DNA of 64,000 nucleotides from Prosthecobacter gellanilyticus (GCF_007992435.1 NZ_BKAG01000035.1:1-64000), one strand, 5' to 3'. Shown: positions 26,101 to 34,266, counted from the first letter of the stretch. Numbers and translations: made by a program. Notes: a model not told the origin generated them from the sequence alone.

Positions 26101-28692
26101 AAAGGCATCCAGTGGTACAAGAATGGCTTGCCGATCGCGGGCCAGAACGCCGCCACGATGGTCATCGTCAACGGCGCTGCGACCGCTACTCCTGATGTCT
26201 ACTTCGCCCGCCTCACGAATGCTGTGCATACCGTGGACAGCAATGCCCTCTCGGTTCCTGTTCTTGATGCGGCCCCGAGGCAGAATCCTAACGTGCCGAG
26301 CACGGTGGCCAGCAAGACCATCCTTGCTGGTCAGCCCTTCAGCATGACGGTCAACGCCATCGGTCGTCCGACCCTCCGCTACCAGTGGAAGAAGAACGGC
26401 ACTGCCATCCCGGGCGCCACCCTCCCAACCTATAGCCCGAACCCGCTGACTGTGGCCAATGGCGGCAGTTACAATGTGGAGGTGACAAACACCACCACCA
26501 CCAAGTTCACCCTTCCTGCCACCACGGGGACGTTTGCTGAAGTCGTTGTTGTGGACAACGCCACACGCGTGGTGCCAGTGCTCGGTCCAGTCGGAACCAA
26601 GCCAGGCGCCACCTTCTCCCTGGCCGCCAGCGTCGGCCGCGGACCCAAGACTGTGGTGTCCTACCAGTGGTATAAGCGCGTCATCACGGAGGTCGTGATG
26701 GATCCTAATCCTGAAGAAACAGGAGATGAGTACACGGTGGAACAGATTGATGACACACCGCTGGCCAATGGCGGCCGCATCTCCGGTGCCACCTACACAG
26801 GCACCGCTGCCAACGTGCTCAAGATCACCGGTGCGCTCCCCACGGATGATGGCCTCTACGTTTGCGACATCAACGGTCCGGACCTTGTCAAGGTCAGGGG
26901 CTCCACCTACGACGTCCAGGTTTACAACACCGCTCCGATCAACAACACTCCGACTCCTCTGAAGCCCGGCATCATTGGCGGTTACTATCAGGACAGGGTG
27001 ATTGCCAATGTAATCGGCCCAGATCCGGATGACGACGGTGACGACCTTGATGAGGCGGGCGCTCGTCTCCGCGCTCCCGTGACCTATGCTGCCCTCAAGC
27101 TGCCTCCTGGCGTGGTCATCGACAAGAACACCGGCATCATCAGTGGTTATCCAACCAAGACGGGTGACTTCCTCGTCGAGACCACCATCACGAACGGCAA
27201 AGGCACCTCCAACAAGAAGGTCTCCCTCATCAAGATCTTCGCTCTGCCGAACGGCATTGCTGGCACCTTTGCCGGCCCGGTCGCTCGCAGCGAAAGCCTG
27301 AACGGCAATCTGGGTGGCCGCTATGAAATGACGGTGACCGCTCTGGGCGCCATCTCCGGCAAGCTTACCCTGGGCAGTCTGGCCGCCAAATCCTTCAAGG
27401 GTAACTTCGTCATCAACCAGAATGCCAGCGGTCAGGTGGTGGGTTCACCCACGGCCACGATCAAGATTCCGGCCACGAAGACGGAGCCTGAGTTCACCAT
27501 CACCTTCACCCTCAGCATCGGTGCTGTCACACCAGCCACTCCGCCAGCTCTGACGCCTCCGCCTGCGGTCTATCTCACCAACGCCACCATTGGCGATGGC
27601 AACAACACCGTGGCCTTCACCGCCTGGCGTAACAACTGGGCCGCCAAGGCTGTGGCCAACTCCGCCGCAGTGCCTAGCGCCTACCTGGGCGTGGTAGCGG
27701 GCAAGCTGGCGCCTGCCGTCTACAACATCGGCATGTTGCTGCCAGACAACAGTCAGCTGCTCGGCTCCAAAAACGTGCCGCAGGGCGCGGGTTATGCCTC
27801 CATCACCGTGGCTCTCGCCGGCACCTATGCCGTGGCAGGCTTCACCACGGATGGCGAGAAGATCACCTGCAGCAGCTTCGTCGGTCCGGACGGTCAGATG
27901 TTCGTCTTCCAGACGCTCTATACCACCGCGATCAAGGGTTCCCTCCTGAGTGATGATTCCACCACACCAGCCATCGAAACCCTGCAGATCGACACCCGTG
28001 GCACCGTGGCCATGACGGAAGCCGACGCGGCAGACAACGATGTAACCGGCACCATCTCCCAGGTTCGTCCGCCTAACCCTGCTGCGGCCACCGTAGCACG
28101 CGTCTACCGCTCCGGCTTCGGCACCACACTGGTGTCCCCAGGTGTGCCTGCCTCCGCTGTCACAACTCCGGTTAATCTGCGTGTGGTGGGCGGTCGCTAC
28201 ATCGCGCCTCCAACCACGGTCGGTGCCACGACCGTCCTCCTGGGAGTCGCTCCTGCAGCCACCACCACCACCTACAATGCTGAACTGGCCTTCTCTGAGG
28301 AAGCTGATGACACCCCGGTCGCCACCAGTGACAATCCGAGCATCATGGTCAGCATCGGAGCGAAGAGCGCCATCACCGTGCCGAAGAAAGTCGGCGCAGT
28401 GAATCCTGCGAACACCGCTCTGAAGGCCACTCCGACCACGGGCGCCTTCAGCGGCACCTTCGCCCTGGATGACCCGAACCCAGTGATCGGCGGGAAGCCG
28501 GATCCGGTGAAACGTGCGGTGACTTACCAGGGCTTGGTCGTCCGTGCCCGCAATGATGATGACACCACCACGACCTATGGTGCCGGCTACTTCCTGATTG
28601 ACCAGCTGCCAACTCCGACGACGGACACCAAAAATGCGCCTCGCCTGTCGGGTCTGGTCATCCTGAAGCCCACGGGCGTGGAAGCTCCGTAA
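2197..28692 (+). CDS. Giant exported protein of autotransporter-associated beta-strand repeats with C-terminal Ig-like domains (8831 aa)
   Basis: One uninterrupted frame. Residues 1-40 form a signal peptide (basic start 'RLLRRQR', hydrophobic core, likely cleavage after 'QPLQA'). Residues about 41-7580 are rich in Gly, Thr, Ser and Asn. I count about 25 beta-strand repeats of TIGR02601 type (KxGxGTLTLxGxNTYTGxTTVxxG), for example near 5475, 7687, 15840, 18845 and 24555. These should form a long surface beta-helix. Around 24690-25310 comes the usual end of such a passenger ('[11 protein letters not shown]', '[15 protein letters not shown]'). Five or so Ig-like domains span residues about 7710-8245, then a putative-Ig domain ('[15 protein letters not shown]') and a C-terminal domain. 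I see no autotransporter beta-barrel, PEP-CTERM or LPXTG signal, so the secretion route is unclear. The mature chain is nearly cysteine-free. The gene is probably monocistronic, with a terminator right after it. The second ATG at 2203 is an alternative start. A surface adhesin or matrix role is inferred. Confidence 0.93.
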   Translation: MTMNQRSSPLLRLLRRQRFWMTCCLTALMGIWQIAQPLQAANINWTAGSTSNFNWSDSSNWGAGIPGISDVAVLPTPIPNPGALASPGTIQVAPATQGPASIWFRDNYTLSGGTFSFSNSQLHVDGGSTATINSALVGNGGINKTGAGTLLLTGDNSALNASIAVSSGILRASGSTQLSASTVLNGGTLSLASDTPLSLATNLVSNANSTLALDRESAGAGLTHSISALMLGNHEISIQKGSNVTSGTAGLSLGSLLLSASGGGFDVGAGTSLTLGPIAGNFNFFKTGAGTLFLNGSSTRAGGSTYITAGSPVVQTNVAGLGTTGTSLSMLEGSAFEMATDATTTAYPVNLLGNASFISNRATVGAGIAHNLGALTSFGTRTVTASRGANVNSGNATTGFGGTSVTVGATTFTTSTANSALTLSALNNSGYTTTVDAPGAVTISGVISGGGGLIKNNANTLTLSGANTLGGSVVVNQGAVTLGNTQGLGASATAVPVFASGTTLNINGQAASLLSINAPAGVTLQNTSTTSAALTITPGGTSNTTIGATIQNGGTGTMGITVNGTGSVTLTGSNTYTGATTVTAGRLNINSATAIGATASTLTLASGMIDNTSGGAITLTNNNPVTINGTVAFGGSNSLNFGTGAATITASRSLFLAGTSGANLRFGSFVGNNSTTPAMTNTVNILPDSNSTLTIGTYNPQFAGTAGTHTIAGNGSFAITNGIVPTITAAAMNFSGSGVITLTGASTYTGASTFTSGSVVLNASAGTATLAATAPTFAGGAFTYRAAAAGSNQTLGNLTLNAGGSRIFVVGGTSGTSTLNLGTYTTAVNNGTMYINLSGTGASVTSTTNTVTGGLLSARGATIITSAAGVTDFAGKSGSAIVPITGQTVFTGTAPTNTVNYTVTGSQTATAALVPNSLKITSTGAGQSLNLGTNTMRITSGGLLFVGANDYTITGTGASTLSSGVATTSDLIIHNYGTGALTINTVLAPNAGTSVVTVSGTGVTNFGSSNTYTGVTYVTGGATLGISSNANLGPVATGATLNLNDGTLRINASVALENTSTTNFRAVALGANGGTFDTTGANVLTVRGVVSGAGNLTKTGTGNLLLLGNNTYSGGFTRIQDGSLQLGTLTGTTMGAIANGNIVVLGNGTTSGKLILGDATNAKTQVVAGLTTSGTGTANAVVGATSTANSVLTFTGTTNVPMIYSGSLGGAGTNENRLALSVTAGILTLTGNNTFTGGTTISGGVLNITSPTALGAGTVALNGGTIDNTSGGNVTITNATTMGGNFTFGATRSLTLGGSNTFSASRTITLLGDSTSTAALILPTFNVTATGQTLTVNRAQGSTASVNIGNLNLNTTATANTTTTVNGSGNVVIDQITATTPATSFTYSGTGTLTLNGPFSHTGTNTFSGAGTVRLGPSANLPAASALTVSAGIFDLNGRDQTVNGALTLNGPGVITNTSVTPVTLNATNLATSSGHLSGNLSAYLGQSGAAATLSGNYFNTGDLSFINSSTSTGALTISGNIVNTGNVTFRADNAGVAQVINVTAALLNPTGEIINAGSGNGAVTISGIVGPNVTGITQSSPYSPLIFTSSLNSFNGFINLTDGTLIAPSIDWNAPLTMSNGVLRTQLNTSLSTFNVTGRGGFYLSPGSNIPQNLTVNLTGAGGAMQLPNGSNHTLTSFTASAPGTSLLMGAGLLDTTVTFTDNGPPDTPNNIQAAISMGGVGSGLGHVVKNGSSAWVLSGGSAYTGNTTVNAGSIKLASNANTELLPDSTALTLANAIGVFLDVNNRHEIIGSLAGGGASGGNVLIGTGALKVGGNDGSTTYGGVISGSGYFTKEGDGTLTLTGNNTFDGLVTVADGELILARNGGTLADGASVLVGGNGGRLTVSTSETIGRLTTLANSTVTIGAGSTLTTTHAIAGGVARAGQINSENRQMVVTGGTGGLVPGMIVTTVDGGVEVPALTVITSIVNATTVLLSAQPELPPMSQLTKNFVFSGDIRLGNVDADTRLMLIPNGTEGLVTGMMVVSSDGNSDIIAGTYIVQVLSHNLVLLSTNPTGSTEKNFTFYGADNISGAVVGSGNWIKNDIGNLVLSGKNDLTGTMTINGGTVIAGGVNTGGRYVIQDTIGNQTHVALGNATLNLAANGLNLSPFERIGSLEGANANALVNLTTFSPTGVLSPAVLAVGGNNATTSYTGRIRGNAASWLVKEGTGTLTWTSDDASVMDGTIRVEAGELRVGGTQGLSPTSNIVVSNNPNGAKLVLNTTNSLGEVVATLTGGGRGATRAFSFAPAISATANFNVAGAAGGSFLVGNGGEVEIGPLGLTLLNTSTGVFNYGGSLTGTGSFEKQGNNVFELRGNATYTGSTTTRAVTSNSNSVLRIGAYGASSGVGTPAGSGGFGSLPATTSLNIVAGGSGLVNANAIFDLAGSTQTVASLSSRNTAGSRIFTFNGGTLNIENPNGTVPNGLFSGTFDGLGTINVNGTEPSGWAIRVEPAIPSLNSNNSHRGSFNINAGKVLLNDSNGALGDTVHVSLGSASATLHVTNSDTVGSLYGSGILTLDSSQNLTLTSAPRGSINTAIWSGSSNGAGGLVLANRASLHVTSNQGYTGRTTVSGASTMILDYSGLSVNNIIPGTLRLAGANLYLKGGAANTTVDTISSTQIAAGVNSISSLGTMGGNINLGLITRELQGSPGGVLQVHGNSASTTTINDFTLGILGGFATYGSNSDITTWAVGSGSGNPALITPLLDSAYVPVNMSSSPTPGINADVKGDFNLSSNTGSLRFNTPLASPSVLVVNVSGPPNEVRVIESGGILVTKNMGESHILFSGNPSITGGGNGSLVSNELILHQHNTRASLFLDTTIVDNPAANLDSDLNLVKAGGGKVILMRDNSYTGTTNILEGVLQLGSKQFSTSTGSISVIGNINNNGWLSLQHTSNAAPYNYPEMNGTGSLLVDSDTVQILGGANSSFTGGTYIVSGRVQVTSTTAAGGSGLGSTAGLTSVAPGGRLELGGATIRETVYLRGGILEAIAGGGTVLSSTLVGASSSFISSSTGANLTFNAPVLARPGSTLTLSGTGNFVFSSASNVFSSLVVNSPVYVGGANGLAGLAGSLGHGPIVNNGSINLNLVDTHFNLSNPISGSGSLIQTRNIVHVTGANTYTGPTIVGGTGNAGNGVNINAEMRVGADTYTGRLGSGPITLQSSTGGNSTLRYQSLRNLTLTNAININPSTDGTNPRNVNFIRNGLASLNLAGTITIGNTGSAPGSQRAILRNEANNKITLSGTIINGASNRMNITPISNTIIEFAGSASNTFWGRILGTNEADNTTASFLFNNSGTTTLKGFNNFLNMGGTNRLNNIYIQKGTLVVDHTFDSDPDLAANPTQIPNGINDDADLYLLRGATIRFNQTETVGLFYTQTGSNIEVPTGVQLTIDDNANHVINGGISGDGTVAFTAVGGAAWYGLFGSSSYTNSAIIGSNSQIVTVRVSDLAGNGGLGQSDTINLGVSGIIGTAPQEARLEFVSRDRSFPVHATDRTINLSASGAVQTANVSQAAAGSQDFIKLANVGNLEIGMEIFGPNIAEGTTITGINTNTNEITLSLNTTGQLFVGNELTFEDVSQAATIRIGTNGVVPLVLNGDINNVSLGNKVLMLHGQNTGGNVINGEIKQGRGEISLTINPNVGNNDQYGLSYWKLTNEDNDFSGRVTVNLGTLELLGDLGSGNSTTGILGNLTVGRIIDMGTTTFDGRRYDLAGNGDQIGGGVLSNRGTLVFNDVGSGTFTLGSNVTFNRSYTGSDGSGAIINEGSKVVVINGAFQAQGYNADGTLNPNPNPGIANTHTWVFGGSNTGDNTVNGAINNATTGGGVAAVLKEGAGKWILNSTSNSMNGSITVARGWLEFAGGSSIGDDATVNVSNAGSDGSSEGAATLRIRSSETIGGLAGTIGSKAILDAGILTVRNANQTFAGIISGGGGITRTNNDANARISTFTNRNTYTGPTSILTGSSSQVNRISVYSLANGGSASGIGAASIDASNLVINTGTNGGLEYLGLSDSSTDRLLTIGTTTSASTSVAAAAIFANGPAQGGNSPAVKFTGTGPIAFTTSNANARLALRGTSTANNAFNPQITDNGTGVVSVTKFEAGNWELGGDNTFTGSVNILSGSNNNTSSANGGGALIVTHNNALGTAAGGVNIGIFSSNGSTTNASGSFTGSGTGLMLRGGRTITGELLTNTLTDANFTADSGVNVWTGGVAMSGTNLNFRIGASSGASLEISGAITGSAGTSRLILADTGTKILSGTNTYTGITSAAGGVVKLEYGTNNTSKLADASAFQMGWEGSGIIQLLGTDSEASSQAYFAGMTGANILLSGGSHTEVVSSTTINVGASYLSRSTSPASTAVLRMNGITRNAGSSLDLDIAGIADTDTANSNGIVGGGGITVGRTNWATSITGTAADTAITALATYNNDTYAAANNVDVVGFTAVNAATAANTLRFNQGTGGTLSVNAILGLTTGGLLMTPASGNVIISGTGTLRNNGTGAEALIVHQHSTNALQIDTIIANNGSTAGGITKVGAGKLFLNAVNTFTGTVNLHQGEIQVGGTIAAPGVATNANLSTGAVALNISEGAVLRFVSNSTAIQDLGTLQGAGSIILDAGNTQTVLFDNQSDNFIGEIIVNGGKIRVGGVNIATILGRLQGATTIGNTGIMELFGATTNTSGTITPMQEYMIFKQGSTLSAVANGATNTLLTMSGRMTLENTTSAGLTIDLAAAQQVTWSGYVHGQNGFTKTGNGILTLSGNNFTGALDGQTGASKDATLRGQIQVNRGVLRLGNARALGATGVGNEVIVSGSGSVDLRGQALNYGDDASSMRKIFQISGAGSIAGTTGVGSPANTIAIGAITNTSGTGQFSHLVMGGHASLSAGGFMNGARLDLNGYDINPNNGSSLDGNFTRIAPTIDGGNFDLTIASSRTGDAVTLHQPVFSSSLRKIYVNEGILRLEMDTPITGSGLWGGISSANVTDGIEIGYSGPSLGDQTDIFDGVGPNVGARLNLFRNWDVHHTVNITMNGVKAATNGGVNYIDTGTDTIPSPRTYLDGTLTLTGDAMRNVIHNDSATTSNSVTAESNLTGDLQTKLIIGGQIVGSGGFTKTGARELRLTNNNTFAGELNVLRFGQSAVAWQSNTVVVNGVSYNTYGDAEGWMEYGLTLAGANGTVAGTSAINLQRRGMITLDNTNRFTVAASGVAGGNNNNRINDAASINFDHGWLRIHGGTDANSESLATVGGAAMNVNSGTNMLDLWPTDGAHQAMTLTIGLLNRSAGGILRIRDLDATSNFGGSNMISGTDSVRVLIGNNGTNLLQYGSNASATSRSIVAGVFGGIIPHGYLEDLREIGYNNANVSDLFNQSRNLQFLTGSHFMTMDGGYLRPLDDSEYFSPADGILDLTSGVGQNVNLTDITTVMRQNMTINSLRFGPLSDSLGNSSTVNNGTTLTTYSDTFTNTLIVDGTLKINSGMISSAFFRTGNSTAGNAGNQLDTLITGGTLDFGTAEGILNNQNGFIRFTDGTIQTGNLQVRSDIVGSGGLTKTGFAQVVLDGYNTYTGVTTISEGTLLVRNGVSSLGAGGAANFIKVEGQGSLNANNGITIGAPGAPKNILVGILQGNQTVLSSSGDTTNFYGDIVIDNVDAAGQTLFTPQLVTAGNSTLIVNGNIYAGRILPNGSIAAPSAIVSDVQSIDSRVLSTAGSGAGYLFLRGQIADRGTGGVLSPVDNIVSTLPTNSEIPRGTAGLTKVTNENEVLRFSVDTDQLNVFMERQYNSAGRLLLNNGILLATYDPNAPGNDGSGFWTAAALSKIANGDSNGVFDNSSLSNNGNTTQHGFALGGGTTMLFMTQPGQHFNMTSWRVGSGGTSWVGGLNDSGTVTFGTGNGSLSLDKGVRFYSMAGGNVDLNMRLNGAQGVQKIGRGTLTLMNTNLNSASDTQSFELGGGTVILDLNGLNNQRFGNAGNFTFRGGKFLVNSSATAASAVNYSQDNNVGRVVSFALGGTEIVAEPRSRGMLTMVIGNANANNTTSTLNRTTGATANLVESQVTAGLAILALNFNASSTVIVRDRVIPWATYSNASRTAVDFATVSNNSTRTVSAALSFTGVVNPNSNTVTSVNNMAGLYIGMTVTSTTGVLAGTTAISGISGNTLTLSGNTSGTVGAGSTQTFSVGPITQANDVMAYARPTDAYQNNVASWGAGLDISENGGSGFTGALGSGLALNTLRFDTLAEGFLDLGGKALALMGGDLGGAIMVSSNTGASNKTISNGVINIFEPTSNRNQNSAISADLVSASNNLLNVQPATVLATLQPGMIVTGDGIPVGTTVTRINSTTVSLSNPVTLTTNGATLSIYRFIGNTTLNGTDVTSMPTTVGVEVGLPVAGVNNVTSVVVTNRGSNFTGVPAVTITGGGTPTTTASGVASLGVSAASFSLNSGTTIYATAPTVTITGGGGTGATATATLTNGLVTAINVTNPGRNFSTAPSLAFTGGVIQIAGSNPTATGNANRFVIADVTVTASGSGFSSEPTVSFAGGGGSGAVARAVVPALYVPAGTFVTRVASNLVVLSKPLPFGATGVPLLFSAASPDFNLGYNLSFSATTTSGNRTLTNVTNTAGLTVGMPISGTGIAAGTTIQGITPNANPANASVLMSNTATASGTNITITAYRMLGFANGDAGDPADKVISGMPTTYGILPGMNVRGIQNVTAVKVTNGGTGYTSAPSVSITGGGSTTGATATATVSGGVVTAITVTASGAGFTTEPTVTLSGGAGTGATAKAVVPFAMIPAGTTVTAVTATSLTLSSKTTFTTTDRMPIQVGTNELIVHQYGQGYLNIDTSIMGDGDLTIAGPSTTNVNEFNTTGTVRLNATNTYTGRTFVNGAVLETNSVNALGATPTSVNNSILTLNGGTFRWTGGVASLGTRGITLQGSGGVIEVANQEGNLVIGSGVSGTQAQIVSEDIFRGDLVKTGPGALTFMGSGTGHNSGFQGLLDIREGSLIIMLDVGNTAVGTTSILGTNRSWADGTIFRQGTNAQFFLGNGDNSGNWNIEEFITFEGNNTFTYSGLLDVAANISGALDGQPNLGNRRPLNINGVTKIDGTVTFDIGTLSIANSPLLPTVNEGSASIVRLGNSSGYITGNGDIVKDGLGQLEFRTNSPDWTGNLIIKQGTVYANNQADVLGKGYASGKTITLGDAERGGVAQLILNNPDGVQNWVLGIEHDINVVYNPTQTKRLGVDNTSNGSRTNYNGDITLNDNLILIVQDGGISNGGEQTMVNFNGSFKDGATTSGNMTIMVSDSSGTTQGGANDNVNGRMTGYTIFNGDNSLWTGDITVSNNTSNDYDKTAVLRLGHNSALTAANDVTLGFNSMLQVGGKNVTIGGLATTGGTGSFYGDAGTLNASSGSTEIIENAAATPGVLTITQTTPSTSETLWDAKIRDGVLNSRFFAPGTNTHLLGASLSVVKAGSGWGTLTLDNDYTGTTTVNGGILQVGLNGVGDTGAINALGTTVNNGGTLAGTGWVMGGGALTALRLNAGGTISPGDLAGREIGTINISGNAIFQAGSEALLQVKLPTYNAPGAVDASDASYVEWITNLASDEFATALRDLVTTQQHDMINVVSTNGGGTITLQDDAHITLINEGYTPKAGDIFHLIKAGSTGTNGIIGNLDVGSSFLRTGGETGTDLNLFELGGNFRWDTSLLNSLGILVVVTLNGTSAGSPPQILVGPTRTPADGIIQPGHTFEIFVKADSSSPQPISFTLINNGTPVAASDIVSVEMTPPDGIPVGTNGVTIKYVVTASTNTEGNFSVRAQNVFGAQTSGTVFVGVADDPVVAVQPESQIVKPSLPGQPTTVVFNSEVSGPGPYTAVWSKRVNSVDTPVFTENAAPHGEISNRFTSSFTINGVTEADQGTYFVTFTSTVVNTLTDSSDTATLTVLDALTNVVATRTRDPEATYQGETLTFNVTYSGEPVFDSTHDPKGIQWYKNGLPIAGQNAATMVIVNGAATATPDVYFARLTNAVHTVDSNALSVPVLDAAPRQNPNVPSTVASKTILAGQPFSMTVNAIGRPTLRYQWKKNGTAIPGATLPTYSPNPLTVANGGSYNVEVTNTTTTKFTLPATTGTFAEVVVVDNATRVVPVLGPVGTKPGATFSLAASVGRGPKTVVSYQWYKRVITEVVMDPNPEETGDEYTVEQIDDTPLANGGRISGATYTGTAANVLKITGALPTDDGLYVCDINGPDLVKVRGSTYDVQVYNTAPINNTPTPLKPGIIGGYYQDRVIANVIGPDPDDDGDDLDEAGARLRAPVTYAALKLPPGVVIDKNTGIISGYPTKTGDFLVETTITNGKGTSNKKVSLIKIFALPNGIAGTFAGPVARSESLNGNLGGRYEMTVTALGAISGKLTLGSLAAKSFKGNFVINQNASGQVVGSPTATIKIPATKTEPEFTITFTLSIGAVTPATPPALTPPPAVYLTNATIGDGNNTVAFTAWRNNWAAKAVANSAAVPSAYLGVVAGKLAPAVYNIGMLLPDNSQLLGSKNVPQGAGYASITVALAGTYAVAGFTTDGEKITCSSFVGPDGQMFVFQTLYTTAIKGSLLSDDSTTPAIETLQIDTRGTVAMTEADAADNDVTGTISQVRPPNPAAATVARVYRSGFGTTLVSPGVPASAVTTPVNLRVVGGRYIAPPTTVGATTVLLGVAPAATTTTYNAELAFSEEADDTPVATSDNPSIMVSIGAKSAITVPKKVGAVNPANTALKATPTTGAFSGTFALDDPNPVIGGKPDPVKRAVTYQGLVVRARNDDDTTTTYGAGYFLIDQLPTPTTDTKNAPRLSGLVILKPTGVEAP
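7960..8395 (+). repeat. Two tandem 'VxGMxV' modules inside the giant protein
   Basis: Codons in this stretch encode two consecutive units of about 70 residues that interrupt the beta-strand repeats. The first has '[14 protein letters not shown]', then '[16 protein letters not shown]'. The second has '[13 protein letters not shown]', then '[16 protein letters not shown]'. They match a short module common in phage tail proteins and large adhesins: a 'GMxVSG' turn, then 'IPAGTTVxxV', then 'TVTLS'. Further copies lie at about 12826-13000, 20517-20735, 21070-21270 and 21997-22196. Confidence 0.6.
21340..22640 (+). repeat. Nested repeat modules in the giant protein: 'GSGYTSAPTV' cassettes inside 'GMxVxG...IPAGTTV' modules
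   Basis: Two copies of the same composite are visible. In the first, GLPVAG (21340-21357) is separated from its expected continuation VPAGTFV (from 21850) by 164 residues. These hold four units of the type 'VTxxGSxFTxxPxVxxxGG'. In the second, GMNVRG (22285-22302) is separated from IPAGTTV (from 22549) by 82 residues holding two such units. Both inserts end in the same way ('[10 protein letters not shown]' and '[10 protein letters not shown]'). An uninterrupted module, '[16 protein letters not shown]', lies between them at 21997-22196. Confidence 0.7.
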
Positions 28693-28717
28693 GCTTCAGC
28701 CGCCTCAGCCACTCCAG

Positions 28718-28752
28718 CGCCGGTCTGCTGTAAAAAGCAGACCGGCGTTTTT
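28718..28752 (+). terminator. Rho-independent terminator of the giant gene
   Basis: A perfect 12-bp stem, CGCCGGTCTGCT (28718-28729) with AGCAGACCGGCG (28736-28747), closes a 6-base loop and is followed by five T. It lies 25 bases after the stop codon and separates the giant gene from the LPS operon. Confidence 0.92.
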
Positions 28753-28759
28753 CTTGGAG

Positions 28760-28788
28760 TTGTCAGCGCCCGGCTGACTCGCTAGTCT
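28760..28788 (+). promoter_or_regulatory. Candidate sigma-70 promoter of the kdsA operon
   Basis: TTGTCA at 28760-28765 and TAGTCT at 28783-28788 are 17 bases apart. They lie just after the upstream terminator and about 50 bases before the kdsA start. The -35 element is a good match to consensus; the -10 element is weaker. This is inferred from sequence only. Confidence 0.5.
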
Positions 28789-28836
28789 CCATCCCCGCGG
28801 GCATGAAGCGCGCGGCTTCTTCCCCGCTTTTTTCGC

Positions 28837-29667
28837 ATGTTCTCCCTACCGGTGGTCAAAGTCGGTTCCGTCCTTGTGGATGGCTCCGAGCCTCTTTTTA
28901 TTCTCGGCCCCTGCGTCATTGAGAGTGAGGAGTTCATCTGGGATGTCGCAGAGCGGCTCGGTGCCCTGGCTCACAGCCTCCGGCTGAAGTGGATCTTCAA
29001 GGCCTCCTATGACAAGGCCAACCGCAGCGCCGGCAGTTCTTTCCGCGGCGTCGGCGTGCAAAAGGGCTGTGAGATCCTCCAGAGCATCGGCCAGAAGCTC
29101 GGCGTCCCCGTGACCACGGACGTCCATACGGAAGAGGAGATCAAGATCGCAGCCGACTACATCGACCTCCTGCAGATCCCCGCCTTCCTCTGCCGCCAGA
29201 CAGATCTCATCCTCGCCGCAGGTCAGACTGGTCGCGCCGTGAATGTCAAAAAAGGCCAGTTCATGGCTCCGTGGGACGTGAAGAACATCGCTGAAAAGCT
29301 CCAGTCCGTGCGCTGTGAGAACTTCCTCATGACCGAGCGCGGCACCACCTTCGGCTACCAGAATCTCGTCGCGGACATGCGCTCCCTCTACTGGATGCGT
29401 GAGCTCGGTTACCGCGCCATCTTTGATGCCACCCATTCCGTCCAGCGCCCCGGCGGTCTCGGCACCGCCACAGGTGGTGATGGCAAGCTCGCCCCCGTGC
29501 TCGCCCGCTCCGCCATCGCCGCAGGTTGTGATGGGGTGTTCATGGAGACGCACCCGAACCCGGCCAAAGCGCTTTCGGACGGCCCCAATCAAATTCCTCT
29601 TTCTGAACTCGCCCAAGTGCTGGGCCAGCTTCGTAAGATCCATGCAGTCGTGCAGGAAGGTCAGTGA
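28837..29667 (+). CDS. kdsA: 3-deoxy-D-manno-octulosonate 8-phosphate synthase, metal-dependent type
   Basis: The 276-residue protein is full length for KdsA, a TIM-barrel aldolase of the DAHP/KDO8P synthase family. It condenses phosphoenolpyruvate with arabinose 5-phosphate in the cytoplasm to give KDO 8-phosphate for the LPS inner core. Visible signatures are 'LGPCVIES' (residues 23-30), 'FKASYDKANRSS'-like sequence near 53-65, 'TTDVH', 'LQIPAFLCRQTD', 'KKGQF', 'MTERGTTFGY', 'DATHSVQ' and 'METHPNP'. Cys26 in GPC is the position that holds the metal ligand Cys in the Aquifex-type enzyme and Asn in the E. coli-type enzyme, so the metal-dependent class is indicated. It is the first gene of an envelope operon and overlaps the next start by four bases. 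There is no obvious Shine-Dalgarno sequence before the ATG. Confidence 0.96.
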   Translation: MFSLPVVKVGSVLVDGSEPLFILGPCVIESEEFIWDVAERLGALAHSLRLKWIFKASYDKANRSAGSSFRGVGVQKGCEILQSIGQKLGVPVTTDVHTEEEIKIAADYIDLLQIPAFLCRQTDLILAAGQTGRAVNVKKGQFMAPWDVKNIAEKLQSVRCENFLMTERGTTFGYQNLVADMRSLYWMRELGYRAIFDATHSVQRPGGLGTATGGDGKLAPVLARSAIAAGCDGVFMETHPNPAKALSDGPNQIPLSELAQVLGQLRKIHAVVQEGQ

Positions 29668-30206
29668 GCCCGCCAGTCATGTCCAAGTCCTCGTTTCATC
29701 ACCCGCGCCTGGTGTCAGGGTTCCTGGTCCTGCTTGCCACCGCATTGCTCTCCCAGACCGTCGTCGAAGAGAAAGAGGACAGCATGTCAGCCGTGGGTAA
29801 AATGATCCCCGCAGGTTTTGTGAACAAGGACGTCATCATTCCCTCCTTTGATGAAACGGGAAAAAAGACCTCCGAACTCCAGGCCGCCACTCTCACCCGC
29901 ATTGATGAGGAGCACCTCCAGGCCACGAAGGTGATCATTGATCTCCTTGCAGATGACCCCACCCAAAATGTGCGCGTGGATCTGCCCAGCGCACTTTTTA
30001 ATCTGAATGACCGCATCCTGCGCAGCGGCGAGCGCGGCACCGTCACCCGTAGTGACCTTGAAACCTCTGGAGACACCCTCGTCTTTGACTCCCGCACCTC
30101 CATCGGCAGCATGACGGGGCGCGTCCGCACATTGATCTTTGACACCAGCGCCGTCTCGAACGAGACCACCCCACCCATTCAACCTGCGCCCAAGGCCGAG
30201 AACTGA
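29664..30206 (+). CDS. LptC-like LPS transport periplasmic protein
   Basis: 180 residues from a GTG that overlaps the kdsA stop codon. An ATG at 29679 is an alternative start and gives a tidier N-terminus. A hydrophobic segment ('VSGFLVLLATALLS', about residues 17-30) is a signal anchor. The rest is predicted beta-rich and periplasmic, with the LptC-like order of a 'PSFDETGKKTSELQAATL' strand pair, 'ATKVIIDLLAD', 'LPSALFNLND' and a 'TSGDTLVFD' strand. Sequence alone would make LptC a weak call. The place directly before lptA and lptB and after kdsA is the main support. LptC normally anchors the periplasmic bridge to the LptB2FG transporter. The product would need a profile search to confirm. 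Confidence 0.6.
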   Translation: MSPPVMSKSSFHHPRLVSGFLVLLATALLSQTVVEEKEDSMSAVGKMIPAGFVNKDVIIPSFDETGKKTSELQAATLTRIDEEHLQATKVIIDLLADDPTQNVRVDLPSALFNLNDRILRSGERGTVTRSDLETSGDTLVFDSRTSIGSMTGRVRTLIFDTSAVSNETTPPIQPAPKAEN

Positions 30207-30207
30207 C

Positions 30208-31233
30208 ATGAAATCCCTCCGACTCCTTTTCCTGCTGCCCTTCGGCTGGGTCGTTTCTGTCCACGGTCAGGGGGCCAGCCGCCTGTCCACCCCCAGCTCG
30301 AATGGAGATGCTAAAAAGCAGCTTCAGCAAGCTGCGGATCGTCTGCGTGAAGCCCAGAAAAACGGCGAGCTCGACCGCGCTAAGAACACCGCCAAGGACC
30401 TCATCAAAAGCCTCCCTCCCGGCGTCACGGATGCCGCCAGAGCCGCCGTGCAGTCCCCTGAGGCCAGACAGCAGGCCATTGATGCCGCCAAGGCCGCCGC
30501 AGGTGGAAACCTCCCCTCAAGCCTTTCCCAGGTCCCCGGCATGATCAGTGGCCAGACACCTGCGGTCGCCGTCCCGGCTGATGCTGCAGCACCTGCCGCC
30601 GTGCCAGTCGTGCAGGACCAGCCACCGGCCGCTCCCTCCGGCCCTGCGCCCGGAGCACTGCTGCCACTGGGCGGCGCATCCACCCCTGCCAAAGGCACGC
30701 CCACCGGCGTCATTGAGGCAGACAAGGTCAGCTTTGATAACAACACCGGCATCATCATCTACACCGGTCATGTCCGCGCCCGTCATCCGGACTTCTACAT
30801 TGAGTGTGAGGAGCTTGAGCTTCACATGATCAAGGAAGAGGAGCCCGCCAAAGGCAAAGGAAAGGGCAAGGCCCTGCCTGCCCCCGCCAAGGCCGATCCC
30901 ACCGCCCCTAAAGCGGCCAAAAAAGACAAGGATAAAGCCCCGCCCATCAAAAAGGCCTATGCCCGCGGACCCATGGTCATCATTGAAAAGCGTGATCCCA
31001 CTGGTGATGTCCAGCAGGGCCGCTGCAAGCGTCTCGAATATGATGGTGCCACCGGTAACATCAGCCTCAGTGACTTTCCCCAGGTGCAAAAAGGAAACAT
31101 CCTTCACAGCGCCACCACGGCGGACACCGTCATGGTTTTTGATCGGGAAGGCCGCCTCTCCACCAATCGCCCCTCGCGCACCATCATCCTGAGTGATGAC
31201 AAGCAGCCTGGCGCCACCCCTCCTTCGAACTGA
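30208..31233 (+). CDS. lptA: LptA/OstA-like LPS transport protein with long low-complexity segments
   Basis: The ATG at 30208 lies one base after the upstream stop and gives a clean signal peptide ('MKSLRLLFLLPFGW', cleavage near 'VHGQG'). A further 23 in-frame upstream codons (from 30139) are disfavoured. At 341 residues it is far longer than E. coli LptA (about 185). Residues 30-165 are an Ala/Pro/Gln-rich helical stretch with no recognisable domain. The OstA-like fold starts at 'GVIEADKVSFDNNTG' and 'YTGHVRARHPDFYIECEEL'. It is interrupted by about 40 Lys/Ala/Pro-rich residues (around 30840-30965) and resumes at 'AYARGPMVIIE', 'GRCKRLEYDGATGNI' and 'LHSATTADTVMVFD'. It should shuttle LPS across the periplasm with LptC and LptB partners. 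Confidence 0.8.
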   Translation: MKSLRLLFLLPFGWVVSVHGQGASRLSTPSSNGDAKKQLQQAADRLREAQKNGELDRAKNTAKDLIKSLPPGVTDAARAAVQSPEARQQAIDAAKAAAGGNLPSSLSQVPGMISGQTPAVAVPADAAAPAAVPVVQDQPPAAPSGPAPGALLPLGGASTPAKGTPTGVIEADKVSFDNNTGIIIYTGHVRARHPDFYIECEELELHMIKEEEPAKGKGKGKALPAPAKADPTAPKAAKKDKDKAPPIKKAYARGPMVIIEKRDPTGDVQQGRCKRLEYDGATGNISLSDFPQVQKGNILHSATTADTVMVFDREGRLSTNRPSRTIILSDDKQPGATPPSN

Positions 31234-31241
31234 TTCCCCGC

Positions 31242-32129
31242 GTGGCACGTTTATCCAAGCAGCGTCATCGCAGCGACACATCCACCCCCTCCCTCGGCCT
31301 GGATGTCGGCGCCCAAGACTTTTCCCAGCCTCAGACCGTGACTGGCTCACAACCTATCTATGCCGGCTCTCTCGAAGACCCCGGCACCCCCATCGCAGCA
31401 CCGGGCGCCCGGCTGCTGCATACCGAAGGCCTCAGAAAAGTGTATGATGGTCGCGCCGTGGTGAACGGCGTCGACATTGAGGTCAAGGAAGGTGAGATCG
31501 TCGGACTCCTCGGCCCCAACGGGGCAGGGAAGACCACCACCTTCTACATGATCGTCGGCCTCGTCCGTCCAAACGGCGGCAAGGTCTTTTTCGATGGCGC
31601 GGATGCCACCGACCATCCCATGTTCAAGCGCGCCCGTCTCGGCATGGGGTATCTTCCCCAGGAAGAGTCCATCTTCCGCCGCCTCACCGTCAGGGATAAC
31701 ATCCTCGCGGTCATGGAGACCCAGCCCTTCACCAAAAAGGAGCGTGAGGACCAGTGCCAGCAGCTCATGGAGAAGTTCGGCATCGATCACGTGGCGGACA
31801 ATCTGGCGCTCACCCTTTCCGGTGGTGAAAAACGCCGCCTCACCATCGCCCGCAGCCTCGTCACTGAGCCAAAGTTGCTGATGTTGGATGAACCTTTCAG
31901 CGGAGTGGACCCCATCGCTGTCAGTGAGATTCAGGACATTATTCGTATGCTACGTCGCGCCGGGCTTGCCATTCTAATCACCGATCATAATGTACGTGAA
32001 ACGCTGAATATTGTGGACCGCGCATATCTCATCTATGAAGGTCAGGTAAGGCGTCATGGAACCAAAGACTTCCTCGTCAACGATCCCGAGGCACGTCGTC
32101 TTTATCTCGGCGAAGACTTCACCATGTGA
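31242..32129 (+). CDS. lptB: LPS export ABC transporter ATP-binding protein
   Basis: 295 residues, starting at a GTG eight bases after the lptA stop. The ATPase core begins near residue 58. It has Walker A GPNGAGKTT (91-99), the Q-loop 'MGYLPQEESIF', signature 'LSGGEKRRL', Walker B 'LLMLDEPFSGVDP' and the H-loop 'ILITDHNVRETL', which is the pattern of LptB rather than a generic ABC ATPase. LptB powers extraction of LPS from the inner membrane with LptF and LptG, which are not in this window. The first 57 residues are an extra hydrophilic N-terminus that E. coli LptB lacks; no internal ATG offers a shorter form. It is followed 50 bases later by hpf. Confidence 0.95.
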   Translation: MARLSKQRHRSDTSTPSLGLDVGAQDFSQPQTVTGSQPIYAGSLEDPGTPIAAPGARLLHTEGLRKVYDGRAVVNGVDIEVKEGEIVGLLGPNGAGKTTTFYMIVGLVRPNGGKVFFDGADATDHPMFKRARLGMGYLPQEESIFRRLTVRDNILAVMETQPFTKKEREDQCQQLMEKFGIDHVADNLALTLSGGEKRRLTIARSLVTEPKLLMLDEPFSGVDPIAVSEIQDIIRMLRRAGLAILITDHNVRETLNIVDRAYLIYEGQVRRHGTKDFLVNDPEARRLYLGEDFTM

Positions 32130-32164
32130 GGCCGCCCCATTTCCCAACCAATCACCCCTAAACC

Positions 32165-32171
32165 AAGGAGG
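32165..32171 (+). promoter_or_regulatory. Strong ribosome binding site of hpf
   Basis: AAGGAGG ends eight bases before the hpf ATG. It is the only near-perfect Shine-Dalgarno sequence I noticed in front of a gene here, which suggests high translation of hpf relative to its operon neighbours. Confidence 0.75.
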
Positions 32172-32179
32172 ACAACACC

Positions 32180-32767
32180 ATGCAAAAGCACAACGTTAAC
32201 CTGCCAATCATCGTCACCGGACGTCATGTCGACATCACCGAGGCGATCCGCGACTACGCTCACAAGAAGATCGAGAGCCTCCATCTCGACTACCCGCGCA
32301 TCATCGAAGCCAAGGTGGTTCTCGATGTGCAGCAGCACCGCCAGATGGCGGAAATCATTTTGTTCTGTGCCGACCACATCGTCATCGAAGTCAAGAGCAC
32401 CACTGAGGACATCTATGCTTCCATTGACGAGTCGATCGCCAAGATCGCCCGCCGCATGCGCAAGTACAAGACCCGTCTTCTGCGCAGCCATCGTCCGCGC
32501 AAGGACGGCAGCATCCGCCACATCGAAGAGCAGGTCTTCCATGCCGAGGTGCTTCACACGGAGGACGACCATGTCGAGCCCGCCTACGTTCACGCGGAGA
32601 AATACAAAGTCCGTCCTCTCTTCACGGATGAGGCCATCATGGACCTCGAGCTCAGCAACCGTCCCTTCATCATCTTCCACAACTCGAAGACTCACAAGCT
32701 GGCCATCATGTTCCGCCGCAAAGACGGTGACTACGGCCTCATCGAGCCTGAGGACAACAATAAATAA
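32180..32767 (+). CDS. hpf: Ribosome hibernation promoting factor, long form
   Basis: 195 residues, the length of long-form HPF. The N-terminal S30AE domain (about 8-105) reads 'IIVTGRHVDITEAIRDYA', then 'IIEAKVVLDV' and 'DIYASIDESIAKIARRMRKY'. A charged linker leads to the C-terminal dimerisation domain (about 140-190) with 'RPLFTDEAIMDLELSNRPF' and 'HKLAIMFRRKDGDYGLIEP'. Long HPF dimerises 70S ribosomes into 100S particles in resting cells. In many proteobacteria hpf lies after lptB and rpoN. Here it follows lptB directly with no rpoN between. The strong ribosome binding site and a terminator after the gene close the operon. Confidence 0.95.
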   Translation: MQKHNVNLPIIVTGRHVDITEAIRDYAHKKIESLHLDYPRIIEAKVVLDVQQHRQMAEIILFCADHIVIEVKSTTEDIYASIDESIAKIARRMRKYKTRLLRSHRPRKDGSIRHIEEQVFHAEVLHTEDDHVEPAYVHAEKYKVRPLFTDEAIMDLELSNRPFIIFHNSKTHKLAIMFRRKDGDYGLIEPEDNNK

Positions 32768-32816
32768 TTTCACCCGGACGCGGATGTCTTCATTCGCGCC
32801 TAACTAAAGATCCAAC

Positions 32817-32857
32817 AACATCCGGGGCCTGCTTTCAGGCTCCGGATGTTTTGTTTT
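32817..32857 (+). terminator. Rho-independent terminator of the kdsA-lpt-hpf operon
   Basis: AACATCCGG (32817-32825) pairs with CCGGATGTT (32842-32850). The stem continues inward through a G-T wobble and GCCT/AGGC to a 6-base loop, about 14 bp in all. A T-rich run (TTGTTTT) follows. Confidence 0.88.
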
Positions 32858-32904
32858 GGGGCTCGTTTCGCGCTCCGCTGAATCCAAGCCTCCGGCTTCA
32901 CCAC

Positions 32905-34266
32905 CTACCCCACAATCGCCCGAGGCACTCGTCCATGCACATCCGTAAGACGATAATCCCTCCCCGCATACCGATAAGTCAGCCGCTCGTGATCAATGCC
33001 TAACAAATGAAGCAGCGTCGCGTGGATGTCATGGATGTGCATCTTGTCCACGGCCGCTTTGAAACCGAAGTCATCACTCTGTCCATAGGCCGTGCCACCG
33101 CGCGCGCCGCCACCGGCGAAGAACATGCAGAAGCCGTGCGGATTGTGATCGCGGCCATTGCCGTTCTCGCTCACCGGCGTGCGGCCGAACTCACCGCCCC
33201 AAACCACAAGCGTGTCCTCAAGAAGTCCGCGCTGCTTCAAATCACCTAGCAACGCCGCGATCGGCCGGTCGATGTCCGCCGCCAGCTTGCGCGTGGAGGC
33301 ATCATGATTCGAATGCGTGTCCCAGGGCTGGCCATTGCCATAGTAGACCTGCACAAAGCGCACACCGCGCTCCACCAGCCGGCGCGCCATGAGACAGCCG
33401 TTGGAGAAATGGCTCTTCCCATACATCTCACGCACCTTCTCAGGCTCCAGGTTCACATCAAAGGCATCCGTGGCCGCGGACTGCATACGATACGCCGTCT
33501 CCATCGCCTGAATGCGACCACCCAGCGCCACGTCACTGTCACCGCGCGCTTTCAGGTGCTCCGCGTTCAGCTCCTGCAGAAGATCCAGCTGCCTGCGCTG
33601 CTCGCTCATGCCTAACCGATTGTTGCTCAACCACGGGATCATCTGCTTCGGATCCAGGTTCGAATGATTGATGTAGATGCCCTGATGCTGCGCCGGAAGA
33701 AAAGCACTCGTCCACAGGATCGAAAACCGCACGGGCCGTCCGGGGCACAGCACCACGTAGGAAGGCAGGTTCGCATTGTCATTGCCCAGGCCGTAGCTCA
33801 GCCAGGCACCCATGCTCGGCACACGCTCTGTCATCGTGCCGTTGTTCATCAGCAGCAGGGCAGGGCCGTGGTTCGGATTGTCCGTATGGCAGGACCTCAG
33901 CACACAGAGATCATCCGCATAGCGTGAGATGTTAGGCAGCAGCTCGCTGATCTCGAGACCGCTCTGCCCATGCTTCGAATACGCATAGGGTGATGCGAGC
34001 AGGCCGCCCGTGGGCCTCTCCGTGCGCAGATCCGCACCTGGAGGGCGTTGTCCATTAAACTTCGTCAGCGCAGGCTTCGGATCAAAAAAGTCCGGTCCGA
34101 ACGGCCCGCCGTTCATGAACAGATGAATCACCCGCTTCGCCTTCGGCGCAAAGTGCGTGGAGACACCTCCGCCCGCTTGCAGAGCCGAGGTCAGCCCGAG
34201 CGCTCCCAGCCCGCCACCCATGCGGGTCAGCAGCTCACGGCGTGAAAACGGCAGCGGAAAAGACAT
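32905..34266 (-). CDS. DUF1501 family protein with Tat signal
   Basis: 453 residues. The N-terminus 'SRRELLTRMGGGLGALGL' is a twin-arginine signal peptide. The body has the DUF1501 pattern, a sulfatase-like alkaline-phosphatase fold: 'KRVIHLFMNGGPFGPDFFDPKP', cut here to its key parts HLFMNGG and DFFDPKP, then 'LPSYVVLCPG', 'YYGNGQPWDTHSNHD', 'LVVWGGEFGRTP' and 'GRDHNPHGF'. The His and Asp residues of the last motifs resemble sulfatase metal ligands. Its biochemical role is unknown. These genes usually form pairs with DUF1549/DUF1553 cytochrome genes. Here the neighbours are hpf (convergent) and an ECF sigma factor (upstream), so this copy is solitary. The start is fixed by the Tat motif. Confidence 0.93.
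   Translation of the reverse strand: MSFPLPFSRRELLTRMGGGLGALGLTSALQAGGGVSTHFAPKAKRVIHLFMNGGPFGPDFFDPKPALTKFNGQRPPGADLRTERPTGGLLASPYAYSKHGQSGLEISELLPNISRYADDLCVLRSCHTDNPNHGPALLLMNNGTMTERVPSMGAWLSYGLGNDNANLPSYVVLCPGRPVRFSILWTSAFLPAQHQGIYINHSNLDPKQMIPWLSNNRLGMSEQRRQLDLLQELNAEHLKARGDSDVALGGRIQAMETAYRMQSAATDAFDVNLEPEKVREMYGKSHFSNGCLMARRLVERGVRFVQVYYGNGQPWDTHSNHDASTRKLAADIDRPIAALLGDLKQRGLLEDTLVVWGGEFGRTPVSENGNGRDHNPHGFCMFFAGGGARGGTAYGQSDDFGFKAAVDKMHIHDIHATLLHLLGIDHERLTYRYAGRDYRLTDVHGRVPRAIVG

Noticed and set aside
22420-26229. Open frame of 1269 codons on the minus strand
   Set aside because: It is antisense to the giant gene. The long openness follows from that gene's Thr/Gly/Asn-rich codon pattern, and the product (rich in Asp, Gly, Val, His) has no domain, signal or start context.
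2197-28692. CRISPR or tandem DNA repeat array in the repetitive gene
   Set aside because: The repetition is at protein level with variable spacing and wording. There are no identical DNA repeats with regular spacers.
32860-32912. Third copy of the intergenic stem-loop repeat
   Set aside because: It has a short AAGCC-TCC-GGCTT hairpin and CACCACC words, but the second stem does not form, so it is at best a decayed relative.
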